NCBI GenBank assembly: GCA_003132085.1
Contig: PKWO01000498.1
Coordinates: 1 to 5,807, forward strand
Direction of reading: 5' to 3'
From: Oxalobacteraceae bacterium
Lineage (GTDB): Bacteria > Pseudomonadota > Gammaproteobacteria > Burkholderiales > Burkholderiaceae_D
DNA: 5,807 bases
Under the pieces are notes generated by a model, which did no database searches, was not told the DNA's origin, and worked only from the letters and a program-made list of their open reading frames with translations. Below are positions 1-4,906 of this stretch, in pieces. Position 1 is the stretch's first letter, and every line of letters starts with the position of its first letter. A program made the translations under genes and the position numbers.

Positions 1-61
1 GTTTGACTTTGTTTTTGTCGACCAGGCCGGCTTTCAAAAACTGCTCTTGCAAAGAGACCAT
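1..61 (-). CDS. DUF2058 family protein (YaiL-like), N-terminal fragment
   Basis: Only the first 20 codons are inside the window; the gene continues past the left edge. The translation begins MVSLQEQFLKAGLVDKNKVK, which matches the start I know for the DUF2058 family (E. coli YaiL and relatives): a short amphipathic helix with the 'LQEQ-LLKAGLV' signature followed by a Lys-rich stretch. Family members are small, highly charged, probably nucleic-acid-associated proteins of unproven function. The start is well supported: the ATG at 61-59 is preceded on the minus strand by GGAG (plus 70-73) with an 8-base spacer. The rest of the protein is not visible, so integrity cannot be judged. Confidence 0.8.
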   Translation of the reverse strand, partial: MVSLQEQFLKAGLVDKNKVK

Positions 62-125
62 ATGTGCTGCTCCGTATATAGGGTTCGCCGGACCAGGCAG
101 CGGCGCCGGTCAGTGGAAAGACAAT

Positions 126-134
126 AGCATAACA
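126..134 (-). promoter_or_regulatory. possible extended -10 promoter for the DUF2058 gene
   Basis: Read on the minus strand this is TGTTATGCT, a TGn extension followed by a 4-of-6 match to TATAAT. It would start transcription about 58 bases before the DUF2058 ATG. I see no good -35 hexamer at the usual distance, so the call is weak. The rest of the 62-199 gap holds no gene and no clear terminator. Confidence 0.22.
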
Positions 135-199
135 AAAATGTCGACTCCGCAGACCCGCGAGCGTGGCCCTGGGAAGTGAACGACTACCATGCCGGCGGC

Positions 200-928
200 T
201 TACTTACCCAGTAGCGCCAGAGTATAGTTCCATTCGGTAGCCCAAGCGTGCAAAAAATCATGCACATTAAAAGCTCTTTTTAGATGTGGCATTGGCACTC
301 GATACACGTCATTTAATCCCAACGCCAACGTGATCGGATTCCACACTGCTTTGTTTTTTGCCCTTTTAGCGCTGCCTTTCACCCTTGCTCCATCATCGCC
401 GAATATGCCGCCGCCACTGCCAAGCGCCTGTTCCAAGTCAATTTTTACCAGACCGGAAAATGCCATCAACACCTGCTCTTTGTTGATGCCGATCTGCGAT
501 TCCTGTGCGGTCTCGATGCTGACTGGTTCGGATTCGGGTTCGGATTCGAGCTGCGCCTCGCGTTTGAGTTTGCTTGCCAGGCGCTCCAGATCCTTCTTCA
601 GAAAACGTAACTCATGTAAAGCCCTTCGAAAGCCTGGCGGCTTTAGTTGCGTCACTATTCTATAGACGTCTTTCGTGATCGTAATGAGCACATCTTCGCT
701 TCCGGCCGCAAGTCGTCGGGTGTCGCCTTCGAAAAAAATCGGCGCCGGGTAACCACCGTTCGCGTCACCGAACAGCGCCGGATAGTCAGCGTCATAGTCG
801 AGCCAAACGTAGGGGATCAAGCCATTCTCTATCATGCGCGCCAATGTCCACGACGTGCCGGTTTGCTGCGCAAGCCAGTGGCAAGCCTGCGCTGTCGTCG
901 CCCGAAAAGGCAGTTCGGTGAGCGTCAT
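200..928 (-). CDS. conserved hypothetical protein, possible N-terminal helix-turn-helix
   Basis: This encodes 242 residues with no signal peptide or membrane segment. Three parts can be seen. Residues about 10-45 (T-x-Q-A-x-x-WL ... SW-T-x-x-x-x-IE-x-GLIP) have the spacing of a small helix-turn-helix of the excisionase/MerR kind, followed by aromatic-rich strands to about residue 90. Residues about 101-125 are a charged helix. A linker at about 128-140 has a tandem SEPESEP. The C-terminal part (about 150-242) ends in a region rich in Trp, His and Leu. The family looks familiar as an uncharacterised protein of proteobacterial accessory DNA, but I cannot name it. Regulation of transcription is inference from the HTH-like pattern only. 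The ATG at 928 follows a purine-rich AGGTGAAAGAAGAAGAA stretch that can serve as ribosome site. The gene lies 52 bases behind the 69-residue CDGSH-like gene and is probably co-transcribed with it. Confidence 0.85.
   Translation of the reverse strand: MTLTELPFRATTAQACHWLAQQTGTSWTLARMIENGLIPYVWLDYDADYPALFGDANGGYPAPIFFEGDTRRLAAGSEDVLITITKDVYRIVTQLKPPGFRRALHELRFLKKDLERLASKLKREAQLESEPESEPVSIETAQESQIGINKEQVLMAFSGLVKIDLEQALGSGGGIFGDDGARVKGSAKRAKNKAVWNPITLALGLNDVYRVPMPHLKRAFNVHDFLHAWATEWNYTLALLGK
525..548. repeat. two tandem copies of a 12-base unit inside the 242-residue gene
   Basis: The unit is ggttcggattcg (second copy gggttcggattcg in phase), present twice in a row. It encodes the acidic SEPESEP linker of the minus-strand protein. 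Such in-frame tandem units can vary in number between strains; here it only lengthens a flexible linker. Confidence 0.55.
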
Positions 929-980
929 TTTCTTCTTCTTTCACCTGCCAAAATTAGATTACTGGGATGACGTTGCGCAT

Positions 981-1190
981 TTAAGAAATGCGAGATTCCA
1001 CATCAGAGACCGTGCAAAGATCACTTGCCTCTTTCTTGGTGCCAATATTCGCATTTTTCTGAGCGGCCGCCAGCTCTTTAGCCAGGACCTGTTGCCACTG
1101 CGCTTCTGTCAGCCCATGGCTGCCATCGCAGTAATCGCGACGACCACAACCGCATCGACCGATATCCTCGGAATTTTTCTGAACTCGCAT
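981..1190 (-). CDS. small CDGSH-like iron-sulfur protein with shortened metal loop
   Basis: This is a 69-residue soluble protein. Residues 13-25 read CGCGRRDYCDGSH: CxC at 13/15, then Cys21, Asp22, Gly23, Ser24 and His25. These are the four ligands (three Cys, one His) of a CDGSH-type 2Fe-2S cluster. In the canonical mitoNEET-type motif, eight residues separate CxC from CDGSH and include a Pro; here only five do and the Pro is absent. A related small bacterial family that I remember carries CGCGRSPTG-x-C-x-G-WH at the same place, so this may be a member that kept a CDGSH ending. The tail (residues 26-50, GLTEAQWQQVLAKEL...) is a likely amphipathic helix; the last 20 residues look disordered. 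Cluster binding is inference. The start is supported by GGGA on the minus strand (plus 1197-1200), 6 bases before the ATG. It sits 52 bases upstream of the 242-residue gene, probably in the same transcript. Confidence 0.85.
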   Translation of the reverse strand: MRVQKNSEDIGRCGCGRRDYCDGSHGLTEAQWQQVLAKELAAAQKNANIGTKKEASDLCTVSDVESRIS

Positions 1191-1248
1191 TTACTATCCC
1201 AATGAAGAAGCCAGTGATTATGCCTCAACGCAAGCCCTCCAGCGTGGC

Positions 1249-1286
1249 GGCCTACCGCTAGCGAGTTTTTCCGGTAGCGGGTGGCC
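1249..1286. repeat. inverted repeat in the gap before the CDGSH-like gene
   Basis: The arms 1249-1260 (ggcctaccgcta) and 1275-1286 (tagcgggtggcc) pair over 4 + 6 bases with a 2x2 internal loop and a 14-base loop. A competing pairing, ctaccg with cggtag, uses part of the same bases. Neither strand has a T tract right after the hairpin, so it is not a textbook intrinsic terminator. It lies between the 56-residue gene and the CDGSH-like gene and could end one transcript, stabilise an mRNA end or bind a protein. Confidence 0.45.
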
Positions 1287-1302
1287 GGAATGGGCTCGCA
1301 GC

Positions 1303-1329
1303 CACGCGATTTTCTGCGCGTAGCGCGTG
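1303..1329. repeat. second inverted repeat, 12 bases after the 56-codon gene
   Basis: Perfect 6-base arms CACGCG (1303-1308) and CGCGTG (1324-1329) enclose a 15-base loop. Read in the minus direction it begins 12 bases past the stop of the 56-residue gene, where a terminator would be expected, but it is short and lacks a following T run. Together with the hairpin at 1249-1286 it makes this 150-base gap the only clearly structured non-coding stretch on the left half. Confidence 0.35.
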
Positions 1330-1340
1330 AGGGTGTTGCA

Positions 1341-1511
1341 TCATCTCGGCCGTTCTATTATTTCGCGAGCAATTCTGTCTTGCCGATCGTAAAAATCTCT
1401 GGTCCCAATGTCACCATTGTTATGCTGCCTAGACGGGATCAAGTGTTCCACCTCGAGTTTTAGCTCGTCATCCATTTCAACGTCTTCGTCACTTCCCCAA
1501 CTGATATTCAT
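1341..1511 (-). CDS. small acidic hypothetical protein, 56 residues
   Basis: The frame runs ATG (1511-1509) to TGA (1343-1341). The N-terminal third is very acidic (MNISWGSDEDVEMDDELKLE) and the C-terminal half is basic and probably helical (DFYDRQDRIAREIIERPR). There is no signal peptide or membrane segment, and I do not recognise the family. Two points argue that it is translated. A strong GGAGGG (plus 1515-1520) precedes the ATG by 3-4 bases. The ATG also overlaps, as ATGA, the stop of the open frame that follows the 415-residue gene, a usual sign of translational coupling. It is therefore probably the last gene of the J-domain operon. A 60-codon frame on the opposite strand covers the same bases but has no such signals. 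Confidence 0.68.
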   Translation of the reverse strand: MNISWGSDEDVEMDDELKLEVEHLIPSRQHNNGDIGTRDFYDRQDRIAREIIERPR

Positions 1512-1642
1512 GGACCCTCCAGATATTGATCGTTCATGATCTCACCCGCGATAGCGATACGCAAATCATCACACAAATTGCGTCTACGCTGCAATCGCAA
1601 GTCCGATAATTTTTCTGCTAAGAATTTTTCTCGACCGCAATT
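1508..1642 (-). other. coding-like -1 frame extension behind the 415-residue gene (lost C-terminus, frameshift, or small ORF)
   Basis: At its 3' end the 415-residue frame reads Val-Glu-Lys-Asn-Ser-stop across a run of five A. In the -1 frame the minus strand stays open from 1642 to a TGA at 1510-1508, and the product looks like real protein: FLAEKLSDLRLQRRRNLCDD, then LRIAIAGEIMNDQYLEGP. The frame contains the ribosome site of the next gene and ends in an ATGA overlap with it. Three readings are possible. The 415-residue protein may have lost about 38 C-terminal residues through one missing A (six As would restore Val-Glu-Lys-Lys-Phe-Leu-Ala). Ribosomes may slip -1 on G-AAA-AAT. Or a separate gene of 30 codons may start at the TTG at 1600. 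I see no good ribosome site for that TTG, so I favour an extension of the upstream protein. Confidence 0.45.
1515..1520 (-). promoter_or_regulatory. strong ribosome binding site of the 56-residue gene
   Basis: GGAGGG on the minus strand, 3 bases before the ATG (4 bases if GGAGG is taken as the core). It lies inside the last codons (Leu-Glu-Gly-Pro) of the preceding open frame, which favours coupled translation and settles the start of a gene otherwise too short to trust. Confidence 0.6.
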
Positions 1643-2853
1643 TTATTCTTGATGTTGCAATTGTCTTTCAAGAACGCCAAGGCATCGTTGTACTTCGTGC
1701 CGGATTCGTCCATCAGCCGCTCTTGCGCTTCGGGGAAAAATTCGCCTTCCCACCACGCCAGCAAGTCCTGTTTGATCTCAATGGGAGCGGATGCCTTGAT
1801 CAGTGCGGGGACGACGACGCGATCGAAACCCTTTTCACGCACTCGCCTTATCATTGCTTTCGCTTCGATATCGGAGATGGTTGTTTTCGGCTTGACGCCT
1901 GCCGCCAGGCACATGAATAGGGTTTGCCGGGAGTAAATATCTTCTTTGCCTTTGGTAAGCTGAAGCCATTCCTTGGATACAAATGCGTCGAATTGATCGA
2001 CATCGCCCAAATCGCTTTCACGAAAGAAGTAACGTGATTTAAACTCATTGAGCACCTCATCCAGCGCGACAGTGGCATCCAAAAGGAGTCGCAGGTCGTG
2101 GTATTCAATTTCACGCTTGATCCCATTGATGATCGCATGGTGTTCTTGCGGGACATCGCTCAGCATGGATTTGGGAATTTTGACCTTCCCGGCAGCCAAA
2201 GCCTTGGCTCTGAGCGTCTCGATAATTTTCCTGAACTCATAAGGAGTCGGACACTTCCCCTCCTTGCCGCAGAGCCGCATCAGCAATGCGGTACGGGTCA
2301 CCATTTCGGCGGAGACATAATCGAGTTCCGAAAGCGGGACAGTCATGTCTTTTGCAAACCAGCGTGCTGCGGCGATGCTGGCCATATTTTCTTGACGTCG
2401 CTTCAATTCCTTTCGATAGGCGGCGATTGTCATTGGCTTCGCAAGCGTGCGCTCATCCTGGAATTCCTTGAGAGCTTGTGCGTTTGAACCAAGGAAAACC
2501 GGCAATTCCGGCATTGCATGAAGTTTTTTCAGCATCTCGTTGCCACCGCGCGAATGGGACAGGAAGCTATTGTCGCGCAGCGATTCTGCAGCGTGAGCAA
2601 GGTTATCCGTGTACAGATCTTCAAGATAAAGGCTTACCAGGTTGACGATGCGCTTGCGTGCATTGTCGAGATCCGTGTAGAGGTGACTTGTCCCAAAATG
2701 TTGAGCGACCTGCACCGACCCTTTAGCCCCATCCTGAATGATCATCTCGCATTTGATCGGATCGATCAACCGATTTTGCATGCCGTAGCAAAGCGCCTTC
2801 TCAAAGAAGGGGCGTTTATCAACTGTGGCGACACTGCGGTTTCCGTCGGACAT
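1618..2853 (-). CDS. hypothetical protein of the J-domain operon, 411 residues
   Basis: I do not recognise this protein. The frame can be extended to a TTG at 2865 (415 residues), but the first ATG, at 2853, gives the more natural start MSDGNRSVATVDKRPFFEKA; no strong ribosome site decides between them. It is soluble and almost wholly helical, without signal peptide or membrane spans. Residues about 15-100 (counted from the ATG) contain a block with conserved-looking Gly/His/Ser (QHFGTSHLYTDLDNARKR). Residues 130-165 are strongly basic and helical. Cys195 and Cys201 flank a short GKEGK loop (LCGKEGKCPTP), too few for a zinc finger alone. The end is Lys/Asn-rich and may be artificially short, because a coding-like -1 frame follows the stop. 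It lies 81 bases behind the 248-residue gene. A function linked to the J-domain protein is inference from position. Confidence 0.88.
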   Translation of the reverse strand: MSDGNRSVATVDKRPFFEKALCYGMQNRLIDPIKCEMIIQDGAKGSVQVAQHFGTSHLYTDLDNARKRIVNLVSLYLEDLYTDNLAHAAESLRDNSFLSHSRGGNEMLKKLHAMPELPVFLGSNAQALKEFQDERTLAKPMTIAAYRKELKRRQENMASIAAARWFAKDMTVPLSELDYVSAEMVTRTALLMRLCGKEGKCPTPYEFRKIIETLRAKALAAGKVKIPKSMLSDVPQEHHAIINGIKREIEYHDLRLLLDATVALDEVLNEFKSRYFFRESDLGDVDQFDAFVSKEWLQLTKGKEDIYSRQTLFMCLAAGVKPKTTISDIEAKAMIRRVREKGFDRVVVPALIKASAPIEIKQDLLAWWEGEFFPEAQERLMDESGTKYNDALAFLKDNCNIKNKIAVEKNS

Positions 2854-2934
2854 GGCGTGCGTCAAAAAATGGTGTGGTTGAGGCGTTGCAAATTGAGACG
2901 ATCGCGCAGCAATATCTGCCGCACGTTCATGCCG

Positions 2935-3681
2935 TTACAGCGCCGACTCCTCGCCTGCCGCAAGGGTGCCGGTCTGATTGTTGCGATTCGCATCGGGCTG
3001 CCGAAGCACTTCTTCGTGCAACAATTCCAGCGCTTCTTCCCGCATCCCATCCATTTCTTGCTGCTCTCGCAATTCTTGCTCGGCTTCCAGGCGCAAACGC
3101 TTTTTCACACGACTTTTTAGCTCGGGCCAGATCTGTTCAAACATGTCCGGGTGTTCGTATTTCAATAACCAGGTCAATTCCTTCCAATCGCGATCGCTCA
3201 CCTCATGCCGCTCAACTTCTTGACCTTCTTCCTCATGGTTGATATTGAAGGTGTCGAATTTCATGAAATGGGTGACTTCATGGTCACGGTCGGACAAATA
3301 GTCGACCAAGGCTTCGCAACCCCCATCAACTTCACCGATCGCCTTGATGAAATCAGCCGTTTGCGTTTCGTCGCGAAAGACAATGGAATTGATCATGCCG
3401 CGCAGACGCGAACGTGTCTTGTCGTCATAATTCTTTTCAATAATCACCGCACGGGCAAACTGTTCAGGCGTGATGAGCAAATTAATGACGGACTCTTTCG
3501 ATGAGTCGAATTCCCGTATCACGGCCAGCAAATCCATCGGCGGCAAATCCTCGAGCACAGCGACCAGCGCGTGATCGCCGTCCGATTCAGCCAGAGCGAC
3601 CAGGGCAAATTCCGCACCGGCGATATCGCCGGCTTTGATCAAGCTTGCTGCCTTAACTATTAATGAATTTGACATTGTCAT
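2935..3681 (-). CDS. hypothetical helical protein with C-terminal coiled coil, 248 residues
   Basis: The family is not recognised with confidence. Residues 1-130 are short helical repeats with the pattern 'LPPMDLLAVIREFDSS ... LLITPEQFARAVI', which reminds me of the helical repeats of MgtE N-terminal domains and of DUF6178-type proteins; this is pattern memory, not a search. Residues 134-138 read HEVTH, a formal HExxH zinc-peptidase motif. The residues before it are charged (SDRD) and no clear third ligand follows, so chance is likely. Residues about 150-160 are acidic; residues 185-228 form a highly charged heptad-like helix rich in Glu, Arg and Leu, a probable coiled coil. The last 20 residues look disordered. 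Starts at residue 1 (ATG 3681) and residue 3 are both possible; an AGG lies about 5 bases before the first. It follows the 193-residue gene after 28 bases, so it is very probably in the same operon. There is no membrane segment. Confidence 0.88.
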   Translation of the reverse strand: MTMSNSLIVKAASLIKAGDIAGAEFALVALAESDGDHALVAVLEDLPPMDLLAVIREFDSSKESVINLLITPEQFARAVIIEKNYDDKTRSRLRGMINSIVFRDETQTADFIKAIGEVDGGCEALVDYLSDRDHEVTHFMKFDTFNINHEEEGQEVERHEVSDRDWKELTWLLKYEHPDMFEQIWPELKSRVKKRLRLEAEQELREQQEMDGMREEALELLHEEVLRQPDANRNNQTGTLAAGEESAL

Positions 3682-3709
3682 TTAACCTAGAGTGGGATAG
3701 GGGAAATAC

Positions 3710-4291
3710 TTAATCGCGACGATCAAAACCTTGCTCGGCCAGCCAGTCTGCTCCTGCTACTTCAAGATCCCGGTCATCGCCATCATGATGTTCGTTGTGT
3801 TCGTTATGATCCACGTCATCGTCGCGCTCACTAACGGTGTCGTCCGCGTCGTCCGCTTCGTCGGCGTCGTCCACACTATTGTGGAGACCGGCAAATTTTG
3901 ACGAATGCATACCGTGCAGATATTCGAGACAAATGACCGTTAGCATGAAGCGTTCACCGCCGCGCTCCATCAACGCAACGGCGACAAGTTTTTCGGCCCA
4001 CGCATCAAAACGGACCGCTTGCACGAGATCATCCCATGACGGAAATTCTTCCGGCTCGAGAAACGACAGCATGACCATCGCATGCGGATCGGTAACGGTG
4101 ACACCCGTATGAAAAGCAGAGACCACCATTTCTGGCGCATAGTCGATCATTGGCATCAATAATGCAAATTGCTGACGCTTTTCTTTCAGGCGCACAGCAA
4201 AGACATTCTTGCCTTCAGAGTCGGTTTGCATGTCTTCGAGCTCTGCCCGATAGGCCTTGTTCAGGTCTTCAAAATAGGTTGAGAGATTCAA
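3710..4291 (-). CDS. hypothetical protein with acidic, His-rich C-terminal tail, 193 residues
   Basis: The family is not recognised. The folded part is residues 1-135: a charged N-terminal helix (MNLSTYFEDLNKAYRAELED), then mixed helical segments with hydrophobic cores (QQFALLMPMIDYAPEMVVSA; DAWAEKLVAVALMERGGERF). Residues 141-175 are low complexity, almost only Asp, Glu, Ala, Asn and His (DDADEADDADD, DHNEHNEHHDGDD). Such a tail may bind metal or basic partners, or mimic nucleic acid; which of these applies is not shown. A short ordered-looking end (VAGADWLAEQGFD) follows. The start codon is TTG at 4291-4289, overlapping the TGA of the J-domain gene by 4 bases (TTGA); no strong ribosome site is visible, fitting translation by coupling. 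An ATG at residue 21 is the fallback start. The 4-base overlap ties it firmly to the J-domain gene. Confidence 0.87.
   Translation of the reverse strand: MNLSTYFEDLNKAYRAELEDMQTDSEGKNVFAVRLKEKRQQFALLMPMIDYAPEMVVSAFHTGVTVTDPHAMVMLSFLEPEEFPSWDDLVQAVRFDAWAEKLVAVALMERGGERFMLTVICLEYLHGMHSSKFAGLHNSVDDADEADDADDTVSERDDDVDHNEHNEHHDGDDRDLEVAGADWLAEQGFDRRD
3838..3872. repeat. short simple-sequence repeat coding an Asp/Ala/Glu tract
   Basis: The plus strand shows repeated gtcgtccgc-like units (cgtcgtccgcgtcgtccgc and variants), an imperfect 9-base periodicity. On the minus strand it encodes DDADEADDADD of the 193-residue protein. Slippage here would change the length of the acidic tail in frame. Confidence 0.55.
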
Positions 4292-4578
4292 TGGATTACT
4301 TTGCTCAGCACTTTGCTCATGTATGTCTTCCAGATGCCTTCTGCGGTTTCAAGGGGATTTTCCAACAAACTGCGGCGGCGATTTTCATCGTAGGCTTGGC
4401 GCTGAATGGGATCGGACAATAGATCGTAAGCTTCCTGAATCTCGCGAAATTTAACAGCGGCATCCGGAGACGGGTTTTTGTCCGGATGCAGTGCCGACGC
4501 TTTCTTGCGATAGGCGTTTTTTACGGTGATTGCCGACGCATCTACTTCGATGCCGAGTGCCGCGTAATAATCCTTCAT
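4288..4578 (-). CDS. small stand-alone J-domain co-chaperone (DnaJ-like, class C)
   Basis: Starting at the ATG at 4578-4576 the protein has 96 residues. Residues 1-66 are a J domain: MKDYYAALGI at the start, helix II with Tyr and Lys-Lys (NAYRKKASALHPDKNP), the diagnostic HPD at 31-33, helix III (KFREIQEAYDLLSD) and a RQAYDENR end. J domains dock on DnaK/Hsp70 through helix II and HPD and stimulate its ATPase. The Gly/Phe region, zinc fingers and substrate-binding C-terminus of true DnaJ are absent; only about 30 residues follow, so substrate choice must come from partners. The same frame extends upstream to an ATG at 4680 (130 residues), but the extra 34 residues look unstructured, have no ribosome site, and J-domain proteins of this kind usually begin at M-K-D-Y-Y. 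It overlaps the 193-residue gene by 4 bases and heads the operon, suggesting that those proteins are its clients or adaptors (inference). Confidence 0.92.
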   Translation of the reverse strand: MKDYYAALGIEVDASAITVKNAYRKKASALHPDKNPSPDAAVKFREIQEAYDLLSDPIQRQAYDENRRRSLLENPLETAEGIWKTYMSKVLSKVIH

Positions 4579-4676
4579 GCGTTCTTCGAGGTGATATTGC
4601 GTTGACTGTGTTGGCGTTTTGCCCATATCAACGTCAGGACTATTGACCAATGGCGCCTGATGAATGGGGTGCGGAA

Positions 4677-4704
4677 GCATACACTATTTACCCGGCGAAG
4701 TCGA
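4677..4704 (-). promoter_or_regulatory. possible sigma70-type promoter for the J-domain operon
   Basis: On the minus strand a -35 TCGACT (plus 4699-4704, 4 of 6) and a -10 TATGCT (plus 4677-4682, 4 of 6) are separated by 16 bases. Transcription would start near 4670, inside the codons of the longer J-domain frame but well before the ATG at 4578. It is a moderate match only, but its place agrees with the shorter J-domain start. Confidence 0.3.
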
Positions 4705-4732
4705 TGTTCGATTGAAATAGAGTGAATTTGAT

Positions 4733-4849
4733 ATGTTTGATGTGTCAATGGAAGTGCCTGGCATCATCCGGCGCCCCGACGAACTGATCCTGAGTGGCGC
4801 CGCCCGCGACCTCTCAGGATTCAGCCCCGCCGGCACAACAACGGAGTAA
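4733..4849 (+). CDS. candidate 38-codon upstream ORF in the deaD leader
   Basis: The frame runs from ATG 4733 to TAA 4847-4849, with a second in-frame ATG at 4748. An AGAGTG stretch about 8 bases before the first ATG is a modest ribosome site. Its third codon positions are mostly G or C, as expected of a translated frame in this DNA. The product (MFDVSMEVPGIIRRPDELIL, then SGAARDLSGFSPAGTTTE) matches nothing I know. It lies in the same frame as deaD, separated by one stop codon, and its last codons contain GGAG, so it could be a leader peptide that controls access to the deaD ribosome site. It could also be chance: a 74-codon minus frame covers the same bases. Confidence 0.28.
   Translation: MFDVSMEVPGIIRRPDELILSGAARDLSGFSPAGTTTE
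4784..4824 (+). promoter_or_regulatory. bulged hairpin in the deaD leader
   Basis: Arms 4784-4794 (ctgatcctgag) and 4813-4824 (ctcaggattcag) pair over 11 bases with one bulged T and an 18-base GC-rich loop. No T run follows, so it is not a simple terminator. It ends 18 bases before a GGAG ribosome site. Cold-induced helicase genes such as E. coli deaD are known for long, structured leaders, so an RNA control element is plausible; its role is inference. Confidence 0.42.
4843..4846 (+). promoter_or_regulatory. ribosome binding site that may set a longer deaD start
   Basis: GGAG here stands 6 bases before a GTG at 4853 that is in frame with deaD and would add 18 residues to the ATG at 4907. It is the best ribosome site near the gene. 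The candidate starts at GTG 4895 and ATG 4907 have only weak sites (cgag; gtga). Confidence 0.4.
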
Positions 4850-4906
4850 ACTGTGCGCCATATATCCTTCGCAACCTGCGATTCGAGCACACTTGTGAGT
4901 GACGTC

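Noticed and set aside
139..180. 13-codon plus-strand frame ATG 139 to TGA
   Set aside because: Too short, no ribosome site, not coding-like.
330..665. 111-codon plus-strand frame with a signal-peptide-like start (MIGFHTALFFALLALPFTLA)
   Set aside because: It lies antisense inside the 242-residue gene; its rest is Ser/Arg-rich with no domain, typical of a shadow frame.
1217..1222. CATAAT on the minus strand as -10 of the CDGSH-like gene
   Set aside because: Five of six matches and well placed 27 bases before the ATG, but no -35 or TGn extension supports it.
1281..1463. 60-codon plus-strand frame opposite the 56-residue gene
   Set aside because: It has no ribosome site and begins inside an inverted repeat; the minus frame has GGAGG and an ATGA overlap.
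2862..3050. 62-codon minus frame overlapping the end of the 248-residue gene
   Set aside because: The upstream two thirds is Cys/Arg/Lys-rich shadow of the 248-residue gene; only the last 22 codons in the gap are kept as a weak finding.
2518..3120. 200-codon plus-strand frame
   Set aside because: It is antisense to the 411- and 248-residue genes, crosses their junction, and has no ribosome site or recognisable protein pattern.
4602..4631. TTGACT-18-TATCAA as a plus-strand deaD promoter
   Set aside because: The -35 is good but the spacer is long and the -10 weak; it would leave a leader of about 270 bases, which is possible but not supported by anything else.
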